Assembly (NCBI GenBank): GCA_023313575.1
Contig: JAJTTP010000001.1
Span: forward strand, 4,154,001-4,218,000
DNA from: Eutypella sp. D-1
Taxonomy: Eukaryota; Ascomycota; Sordariomycetes; Xylariales; Diatrypaceae
Reading direction: 5' to 3'
DNA: 64,000 nucleotides
Shown in pieces: positions 54,932-64,000 of the stretch (positions are counted from its first letter, which is position 1; every line of letters starts with the position of its first letter). A model generated the notes under the pieces. The model was not told the DNA's origin. It made no database searches and saw only the letters and a program-made list of their open reading frames with translations. Position numbers and translations under genes: made by a program.

Positions 54932-57900
54932 CAAGGAGAAAGCTGAAGTTTGTCACGTTGTCAGGTGCCCGCCTATAGGAAAGTACTTTAGTAGTAGGTC
55001 TAGGTAGTTTAATTGGATTATATCCAAGCTGCATGAAGTCCATTCCACACTGAAAGAAACTTTGATAGGTGATAGGTAGATAGGTGAACCTTAGAAGCGT
55101 TTATAAAAATCACCTGATTGAGTTGGCAGTTGGCAGCTGGCAATCAGTCTACTTGTGTGTCTGCCTGTCTGGCCTATGTGCCCGCTTGTCCTTCTTTTCT
55201 CTTCTTTTTTTTTAAAAAAAAAAGAGAGAAAAAAACGGCTTTATTTTCTTTTCCTTTTTCTTTCTTTATCTAATTCTTCTTTTTTGCTCACTTTTCTTTT
55301 TTCAATATATATATGTATATATATATAAAGAACTCCACATTCTATAGATGGGATCCTAAGTCCACCACCGCCACCACTACCGCCACCACCCAGGCCCATA
55401 TCGGAGCGTCGGAGTGTTGAAATAGCTAAAGTTAGGTAACAGCCCTAACGACCGCGCGGGGCCGCTCTGCAGCCGAAATGCCCAGACATGGATTTAGGTA
55501 CAGGAGGTATGTATTGGATTCAAGTTACCAAGAGACCCAAAACCATGTAACTACTGCGTCGAATAAGCTTCGTTTTCATGCATCTTAAGCCCCGGGCCTT
55601 GCTGCGTACTAAGTAAATGCATACCGTTAGTTGGTTTCTTTGCGCTAGACCGTTGCGGCGAATTTGTCCAAATTTGGATGTTGTCTTTCCCGAGGGTTGA
55701 CAAGTCACTGGAAATCTGTATACCCAGCTTGTATGTAGGTAATTACCAGGTATGGGTAAGTAGGTATGACATCCTCAGTGAAAAGAGGATCCTGGAGGGG
55801 TCTCTGAGGGGTCACCGTCCTCAAGGAGGGGGGTTTTTCGGGGGGCTCGTCAAGCTCCGGCTCCAAGGATCTAATGCTTATGCTTTCATGCCCAACGCAT
55901 TACATAGTAGATGCACAGCCGACCAATTTCATCACCCAGCTCACTCGTAGAAGGGCCAGGCAGGCCGCAAAGAGCCAGGCTCTTCACGATCGGACAGAGA
56001 GAAGGGTTTTTGTGTCTATATGTACCCATCTCTCCTGGAAAGCACCAATGTTGGGCACAAAGGGTCCCGATGCACGTTGCCCCACGTCCGGTGCTAAATA
56101 TGACCTCCATGTAGATGGCAAGCAAACCAGCTCCAACATCGATGTCACGTAGTGTTAACGTGTGTCAAGAGAATCTGTATGACGAAATCTTCCCTCCCTT
56201 CGGGGTCGATGGAGCAGTACTCTTTATCGTGTGCGGCTGAGGGCTGAGGTGCTGACTTGTCACTCCCAGCCCTATGGAACCTATGGCTTCTCGTGACAGA
56301 ATGATGCCCGATAGAATATGCTATTCAAGCTACCGGTAGATGACGCGACTTGTTTCGCATCAGATTTGACGGGTGATGTCCAGTTAGCCTACAAACGGCC
56401 TGTTGATACGGTAACACCGCATTATACGCTCGTCACATGAGCCTCCACTGCTGACCGGGTAGAAGTCTCCAACGAGATTCCGACAATCATGTTGATCAGT
56501 TCCGATCGGATGGTCCAGATAGTGCCAACGTCGTGCTCGGGAGATCCTCCCATTCACCCTATTAAATTTGAGCTTGAACATTAGGTACGCGGAGCTATAT
56601 TAACGCTGGGCAGTAATATTCGGGGCTGTGCCTTAATACTCCAACAAAAAGGGACTGATCAGCCAACAAGTGAACCATGACATTGGTTTGCACTTATTTC
56701 CTCTCGCCCAATTTCGGACGGATGCTAGACTAAACATTTTCCGTGGCAGTAACGCTATGCTACTTCGCCATTTCAAAGACCTACGTATCGCAGACTATTC
56801 CTAATCGTGAGCCCGAAGGAATGGTCTGGGCTGGGACTGTCCCTGTAGATGAGGGAAAGCAAAGGCCTATAGGAGTTGCCGGAATCGAAAACATTCTAAA
56901 AATAATTAATTCCGGACATACTCTCTGCCCAGCACTCGTGAACAGTTATGCTGCGTCGTATATTCGGCTATGGACCGGTAGAAGTAATGTCGAAGAAAAT
57001 TTTCGACGGCATCAGATTCCCTATCGAAGCGGTGCAATTCGTTCGTCAGTAACTCTTCCGGTTCCCGAACCCACTGCAACGTTGACGCTGACTTGATTCA
57101 CGTAGTTCCTGCACGTTGTATATATCCAGGTTGTGGGGTCCGGTACCATATTCCTTCTCTCGACGTTCAGCGTTGCAATTGGAGGGCAGTCCTCGATTAC
57201 CGGAACGCGAAGCCGGATGGGAGGTCGCGAAAGAGGCCATTAGAAACCAGCGGACCGATTGCGCATATTATGTACGAACCAGCAAGGTCACCACCAGCGT
57301 AATGCCGTTTCTATGCGGCCAGACTCCGTAGACATGGCAAAATTCATGTGACGTTCGTCATTGCCAAAGGCCGACGTTCACTGGCCAATGTCCCAGTAGA
57401 TAGTAAATCGAAGGTCAGAAAAGAAAAGAAAAGTAACGCTGCACGAATCACCAGAGGGGTGTGGGGAGAGCATGCATAGTTGCAACCGGCTCTTCAAAAA
57501 GAAACCCTTGATACTTGTCATTTAGACCTGTTCGCATATGTAGGTAGGTTTCCCATCGAGTTGACTGTAACGTGGGAAGAAGCCACTAAACCAATCAGTA
57601 ATGAATTCGTGTTGCATCGGCTCTGGAAAAGGACTCACTCTTACACTAGGCATGCCTGAGGCGTCTGGATAAAATGCAACGCATGATATGATCCCTTCCG
57701 TCGGTCAATTTAGAGACGATGGGTGGATGGCGGATGTTCGCGTTAATGAGGAATGGCAGCTTGTCTTCCCCTGTGTGCAAAGACGGAGAGGACCAGTGGA
57801 TATTTCTATATTAGCTGTCGAGTATAGTGGTAGACGGCAATGGTCTGACCCGTCTATAACCCTGGAATTTGCATCCCATCCCTATATCACACAATACATT

Positions 57901-60900
57901 ACCTCACCTGGGCACCCGAGGTGTAGACTCCGGACTAGAGGCGGAGGCTTCAAGGTGAGGGCGTCTACACCTATTTATCACCTATGTAGAGCTGCCTACC
58001 TAGGTGCCTAGGTAGGTAGTTGATTAGGTAGTTATGGGTAACTGTAGAATGAACTATCTACCTGCTTACATAGGAAACATGTACGTATGACCACGGATGG
58101 TTAGAATAATGATATCATCCCGTCAATTCCAGATGTAGCCTTCATGTAGGTATCTCGCTATTCTCGGTACTTCCACCAGAAATGCCTAGCCCACCTGGCA
58201 TGTGGGGCGGGCAGGCACCTCCGATCTCCCCGTGTTCGTGAAGCCTGATAGCGGCGTATCCCACTCTTCGCCGAGACGTTGAATTCAAAAAATCCAATAA
58301 CCACGTTTCCCTCCACAATTTTGCAGAAGCTTCGAGGTTAGCTCCGGTTTCAAAATGCCCCGTACGGATGGATATCTGCCTACATATAGCAGCCTAGGTA
58401 CCTATATAGTTCGGGTTCATAGTTTAGGTACGGAATATCTTGAATACCACACCTCCGAGGTATGTACCCAGGCAGTAGCGAGTTATAAAGTATACTTCAG
58501 ACCACGACGGATCACGAGATTCAGTCGCTACCCTACCTCCATACCGGGTACCCTCCCAGCCTACTTGCCCACACTCCTCGTACTACCCTACCAACTGCCT
58601 ATCAACCTTGGAAGAGGACATCACTCTCCAATCAGGTAAATGTCGGAAAAGTAGTATACCTACATACGTAGGTAGCCGGGTAGTGAGTAATTTTACAAAG
58701 TTGAAAACCCGGAGGACAGGGCTTTCTATAACATCATGAGGTATCCATTCCTGGACCCCGAGGTTACAAACAATTGGGATACAATACCTGAATATACCTA
58801 TGTACCTAGCTCCTGTATAGGTACGTACCTGGGTACATAAATCCCCTAGGAAATACGTACCGGTATTAGCGGTTAGGGGCATGATCTTTTGCCCGCCCAC
58901 CCGCTTGTCTCTGTCTCCGGGCCCGGGCTAACACTAGCCGGAGTTGACTATGCCTTGACTATCCACCCTTAGTGGGCTCTTTTACCCACCTACGCACCCG
59001 CCATCCCACGCTCATCCCACGCGATCGTACTACGAGTTTGTTCTACGGTGTACATTTAATCTTTTAGCAATTTTACGTCATACATCACCACTTGAGTACC
59101 GGCTTTCATTCCAAGCGAAGAAGCACCGGCACCATAGGAGTGTTTCCCCATGACTACAGGTACTACTACGATTGCTTACCTAGTACGTTATTAGGAGTAA
59201 CTATCATACGAAGCCCATCAGAGGTAGTGGTAGTCAAGTAAGTAAACCAATAGTCCAGTCATCTTTGGGGGGATTACCCGACCAAGCCCCCGACTGTGCC
59301 GCTGTGTGCCGTGTTTGGTCAATCTCACCGCCTCTGCTGAGCGGCCCGGGCAGGCGATAGAACATTTCCAGATGCATGATCTCGCGTTACTATGTAACAT
59401 GTAAGCCCGCCCAGCAAGCCCACTCGCTATTCCAAGCCTCGTCTCAATACCCTCTAAGACCAGCAGTAACCCAATACGGACAAGCGCTATTGCATTGTCT
59501 TGCCGCCTCACCAGAGCAGCAGCAGGAGGTAGTAGAGGGGCAAAGTAGAAGGGCCACGGAATATTCGATGTGACAGGTCTGGCGAATGGCCAAGTTATTA
59601 AGGTAGGCAAGTAGGTAGTTAGATAGACGGACAGATGTATGATTCACGTCTTGCGACTTGCGACTGAGCGATAAACTACGCATTGTGTAACACAAGGTCT
59701 ACCCATCCCCAGTGGCCCGGCGTTTCTTGAATCGTTCTCTAGCCGCAAGATTGACAAGATTGACAAGATTGACAGGATTGACCGCCTTGGTCGCTTTCCT
59801 CCTCACTCGGTGGAACGTGGGGACTTTTATCGTGGAGAATTCCGAGGAAAACCTTCAAGCAAGTCATCTCTCGTCAATCAGATAGCGCCATCTGAAATGC
59901 CGGGATGATCCAGAAGTTGAGCGCAAGCCCACCAGCCTGCTTACCATTAGAAGGATGGAGATACGAGTCGATCGGCATGTCTGTGTCCTGCCTGTCTTCC
60001 TGTCTGTTTGTTTGTTTGTTTGTGTGTCAGATGTGCGTGCGCCGTTTATTCCTTGTGATCAGCTTTGCATCGGGAAGATCTATCGCATTTCATTAACACT
60101 GTTACCTTTCCAGCTGTGGCAGCCTACATCTGGGACTTTCCCTACTTGTAAGTTGATACTACCGTGGACGTAAAACGGTTGTCGAACAAAGTACGGCCCG
60201 GGAGTCAGCCTGGAGGAAGTGGGAGGAGTCAACCTACCCGTCTTGCCCGTGGATATAGTACCTACCTTTAGGTAGGTATGTATGTAGGCAACCCCTCTAC
60301 CTGTACCCTCCAACCCCTAATTCCCTAACCCCTGACCCCTCCTATCATCCATGGATAACTGGCCGAGGACATGTCTGGTACGGAGTAGGTGTGCTCCTCA
60401 TATGTATCCTGCAACTACTACATAAGTAGGTAACTACATGTATCTGGATAATTCCAATACCTGGTATTCTGGTTAACCTGTTAACATGCTTTATGGATAC
60501 TACCTTTACCTTCGTTTTACCTACTATGTATGGATGATCACAGGTACTCCGAGATCCTTGGCTGCTTGCAATCCACTGACTCCCTATTTTTCTCTAGTTC
60601 CCTCCCTCGTTTCCCCCCACCCCACCCTGCCTTATACAACATAGCCCGCTTCACTTTTGCCTAGAACAGGCCCTGGAGCCCGGGAAACTTGAAAGACCAT
60701 GCGTGATTGGTCTATTATTGTCACCAGGCGATCCCCTTCAATCCCCTTCTTTTTCTTCTTCGACGTTCTTAGAAGCCAAAAAAAAGTTGATATCCCCTAG
60801 CGCGTTTAGGTCTACACTACGTAGTCGGTCCAATTTTTCCCAGAAAATTCCCTTTTCGGCACTGTCTCCCGAATTTAATGAAATGCACCAATACACATGA

Positions 60901-61773
60901 AGCAGATACTACCCAGGTATCTGTGGAAAATAGGTACATGCATACCTCAAGGTAGCCAAGCCAGCCTTGAAGCTGGAAACTTACATTTTTCTGAGTGGAG
61001 AGTTAAAGCAGGAGGTACAAAGGGACTTAGAGAGAGAATACTTCGTATAATATGGAAGAACCGGGCAAGTTTGGGGGTATCTTGACTCGTAGAGGATGAG
61101 AGGACGGTTGATCCCCCCATTCTCCGTTCCCCGTTCCCCGTTGTCCTTCACTGTGATCGCGCCCACCATGCCCCCCCCCCCTCCTCCCCTGTCCTGCCCT
61201 CTCTGCCGCTAGTAGCCCACGCCGCTACAAGTGCGTATGTAGTACTCAACTCATTCTCGTCATCGTGGACATAGTTTGCAGGGGGTCCATGGGTTCCCTG
61301 GTCCGCCGAAACCTACCGTCTTCATATGATGAGGAGGATAAGTAAAAATGTACTGCAACGCCTCCGAGTCCCACTGGCCCGATGCCAGTCTACCACCAGT
61401 CTGCCAGTCTTCTTCTTACCACTACTACCGGAGTACAAGTATGTGCCAATCCGCTGTCATATTTTATATATGGACGGACCCCCTTGTGCACACGAGTCCT
61501 CGCTCTCCTTTTTCTCCCGTCAGCTGCCCTGGTGCAATATTGGCATTGTAAGAAAAGCTTCTTGTCGGATGCGTCCAGTCAGAGCAATTCATCGTAGAGT
61601 AGCGCAATTCACTTCAAAGTTTATCAGTCAAAGAGACCTCGGGAAAGTCAAATAACGACTAATCTACCCCCAACCGTGTGCCCAACCCTATCCTAAGGTT
61701 CTCTCTTCCCTATTGTTACATAGTACCTACTCTTATTTACTATAAATTTGTGGCAAAGTCCCAGCGATTCAAG
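54932..61773. other. Long gene-poor region with repeats
   Basis: I recognise no gene in these 6.8 kb. The longest open frames (107-130 codons, for example 56743-57096, 57688-58011 and 59218-59610) show no domain and no clean exon chain. The DNA contains T9/A10 and TA-repeat tracts near 55208-55328, a CCA/CCG run near 55360-55400 and numerous CCTAGG/TAGGTA palindromes (58000-58020, 58390-58400, 58805-58850, 60255-60290). A 9-bp four-copy tandem lies at 59747-59782 and a (GTTT)n run near 60005-60022. It may hold long promoters, non-coding transcripts or decayed transposon DNA; none can be identified by reading. Confidence 0.5.
59747..59782. repeat. Tandem repeat, four copies of a 9-bp unit
   Basis: The unit AAGATTGAC occurs three times in direct succession and a fourth time with one change (AGGATTGAC). 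It lies in a region without recognised genes. Confidence 0.9.
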
Positions 61774-62701
61774 ATGTTATCCTACAACACCCCGGCTCCT
61801 GTTAACGGGCAACTTAACGGACAATTCAACGAGAAAATAAACGGACATCTCAACGGACAGATAAACGGAGCATCATCATCTACCAACACAGTTGCGACCA
61901 TGGCGCCGCCGGTGAGGCCTCTTGGCAACAACCCGAAACCCATCCCCGTACCCGCCGGGCCGGTGACATCCCACAATACCATTGCTAAAGTTTACGGTCA
62001 TGCATCTCCCAAGCACCACCATATCTGGCTGGTTACCGGACCGGCCGGCTGCGGGAAGACTACCGTTGCTAAGTACTTATCCACCAATTTAAAGGTGCCC
62101 TATATTGAGGGTGACGATGTGAGTTAATCTCGTATTATGCACGCCTGTTCTTTCCTCTTTGGTTTTTTCTTTTATTTTCTGTTTTTGTGAATAGCCCATG
62201 GCTTTCTTCTCATTTTCTGCCGCTACGTCGCATTCTAACTAAAGATCTACGCAGTTCCACCCGAAGGCAAACATCGAGAAGATGTCGAACGGGATCCCGC
62301 TGAATGATGCGGATCGCTGGGACTGGCTGACGTTGCTGCGGGACGAGTCCCTGCGGCAGCTCTCTGCGGGCGCCGAGGGCGTGGTGCTCACCTGCTCGGC
62401 GCTCAAGCGGAAGTACCGGGACGTGATCCGGGTCGCGCCCTACTACTCGCATGACGTGCTGCTGCACTTTATCTACCTGCATGCGCCCGAGGAGGTGTTG
62501 CTCGAGCGCGTCGGCAACCGGCAGGGCCACTACATGGGCGCCAACATGGTCCATAGCCAGTTTTCCATCCTCGAACCCCCCACCGCCGAGGAGACGGACG
62601 TCATCAGCATCGACGTCAGCGGCGCGTCCGACGAGGTCCAGCGCGAGGCCCTCGAGAAGGCCCTCGAAAAGATGGCCGAGGCCGACGCGGCCGAAGAATG
62701 A
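61774..62701 (+). CDS. Gluconokinase (shikimate-kinase-like P-loop family)
   Basis: Phosphorylates D-gluconate to 6-phosphogluconate for the pentose phosphate pathway; 263 aa. Exons 61774-62118 and 62255-62701 join in phase 0. HIWLVTGPAGCGKTTVAKYL contains the Walker A P-loop. YIEGDDFHPKANIEKM with the family DxFHP signature is completed across the intron, then GIPLNDADRWDWL, LTCSALKRKYRDVIR and RQGHYMGANMVHSQF are all typical. The first roughly 80 residues form a hydrophilic extension with an imperfect repeat (NGQLNGQFNEKINGHLNGQ) not found in the core family. Its role is unknown. An ATG at 61901 (MAPPVRP) would give a shorter form. No neighbour in the window shares the pathway. Confidence 0.9.
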
Positions 62702-64000
62702 ACACGAGACGGCAGGACAGGGAAGTAGGCAGCAGGAACAGCAGCGGCAGCAGCAGCACTAGCAGCGTTACAGCCACCAACGTCAAATGCTCCCCTAAAT
62801 GGGACGGGAGTGAGACATGGAAGGGGATGTGAGATAATGGTAGCGAACCTATCGCCCCCCTTGGCAAAGGATGCAGTCTGCTCACCTGGGCCTGTTGTGC
62901 TGCTGTGCTGCTGCAGGTGGACGAACCCGGAATTTTCACAACGCATCAGCGGGCGAGCTCGGCGTACAGGCGCCAAATGGCTACGAGGCACGGTGGGATC
63001 GCGATTACATACGTGGATCGCAACATTGGATGTGCCTATGTCATGACTTGGGCTGGAGGGGTGATAGAGCACCGAACGGCCCCCGAGGAGGGGCGTGGCC
63101 TAGTCTGCTTTGGTCTGGGGGTGGAAACGGAGTGGGAGGTTTTCTGATCTTTTTCTCTTTTCTTTTTTCTTTTTCCACTTGGCTGCATCTTGGGAAGGGA
63201 GGGGTTTCTCTTTTTTCTTCTTCTTTTTTTTTTTCTCTGCATGTAACTAGCTAGCTATGCGGCCTAGGAATGGGAGTTTTCTTTTTGCTTTTCAGCCATA
63301 CCCCTCCCATTCTCGTCTCACCGCTGGTGAATTGGTTTTTCTTCCCGCCTTCTTCCTATTTGGGGGGTTTCGGCTGACAATTTCTCCCACCGACCTGTCG
63401 CCCGGTTTACCCGTCCTCGTGATGTCCCGGGGTAGCTTATGAGACAGAGAGAGACCAGTGACCGCCAGTACACGGCAGGTTGAACCAGTCCCGGTAAATC
63501 TGCAATTGCATTAGGTGTATATGTATATGCGCGTATATATGTATTCAGGTATATATAAATATCTATATACATATGTACCATGCAGCCGCTGCCCCGGTGG
63601 GGCCAATCGCATAACACCGAACGGCCGATCATATCCCCTTTTCCACATCTTCACCTAAAACCTAGCCTAACTTCCTACGTTCTCGCTTACTCACTTTCAA
63701 TGTGTGTCAATTTACCGTAGCCGGAAGACTGGGGGACGAGAGGGTGAGGGGGGAGCTGTACGGCAACAGGCATCGATTGGGACGACCTGGGCGCACACAC
63801 AGTATGCGCGTAGTTATAATTGGAATGACAAGCATTGAGCACCTACCTGGGTATGTAGGTCGTACCGTATGTATGCCATCTTAAGTCACATACATACGCA
63901 CTTATGTATGTCGAGATATATGTTCCGGTGGTGCTGATATACCGGATTCATGGGTTTTCCCTTTTTACAAAAGAGGAAGAACCTCACGCACACTAAAACT
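62702..64000. other. Right-end intergenic region
   Basis: No recognised gene after gluconokinase. There are a CAG-type run near 62735-62760, T-rich tracts (63140-63240) and TATATA-rich DNA near 63510-63570. Open frames up to 127 codons (62871-63254) end in homopolymer-coded sequence and are not supported. Confidence 0.55.

Noticed and set aside
56743..57331. Overlapping 69-117-codon frames considered as a decayed gene
   Set aside because: No motif or splice chain could be found to link them, so they are only mentioned as a possibility in the gene-poor region.
59747..59782. Short spaced repeats considered as a CRISPR-like array
   Set aside because: The four 9-bp copies are contiguous without spacers, and the genome is eukaryotic.

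Overview
The window is nuclear DNA of a filamentous ascomycete (Pezizomycotina, probably a Sordariomycete). Coding regions are interrupted by short GT-AG introns, mostly 50-150 nt, with CTAAC/CTGAC-type branch sites. The proteins are typically fungal: a Zap1/ZafA zinc regulator, Gos1, Rpn13, an AflR-type Zn2Cys6 regulator and fungal P450s. Nearly every multi-exon model was assembled by hand and closes in frame from ATG to stop; the one exception is the third junction of dipeptidyl peptidase III.

Layout. Left flank (1-8.7 kb): the 5' part of a small, probably lipid-anchored protein with a VCP/p97-binding (SVIP-like) motif (-), a Zap1/ZafA-like zinc-responsive C2H2 factor (+), ribosomal protein uL29/L35 (-) and a low-complexity protein of unknown function (-). 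Core (10.5-35.6 kb): a ten-gene sesquiterpene biosynthetic cluster. It contains an aristolochene-synthase-type terpene cyclase (-), four cytochrome P450s, two short-chain dehydrogenases, two BBE/VAO-type FAD oxidases and a Zn2Cys6 regulator with an AflR-like region. Right flank (36.4-62.7 kb): Golgi SNARE Gos1 (-), a luciferase-domain (DUF5519-like) membrane protein (-), a large DUF3405 type II membrane protein (+), mitochondrial glycine-cleavage T protein (+), proteasome ubiquitin receptor Rpn13 (-), ribosomal protein eL6 (+), dipeptidyl peptidase III (-), a 6.8-kb stretch without recognisable genes, and a gluconokinase (+).

How the genes may work together. The cyclase resembles the enzymes that turn farnesyl diphosphate into aristolochene, the parent of eremophilane sesquiterpenoids. 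The cluster holds two sets of the same three enzyme classes (P450, FAD oxidase, SDR) besides a divergently transcribed P450 that shares the cyclase promoter. This would suit repeated hydroxylation followed by alcohol oxidation at two sites. One FAD oxidase has a secretory signal and the other does not, so the pathway may span two compartments. The product cannot be read from sequence. A 14-bp word is shared by the cyclase/P450 promoter and the regulator's own leader and is a candidate control site. No transporter or resistance gene is visible in the cluster.

Other structure: intergenic DNA is rich in palindromes built from CCTAGG/TAGGTA; there is a fold-back inverted repeat near 40.8 kb, a 78-bp tandem duplication upstream of the regulator, a four-copy repeat between two convergent cluster genes, and a probable GC-AG intron in one P450.
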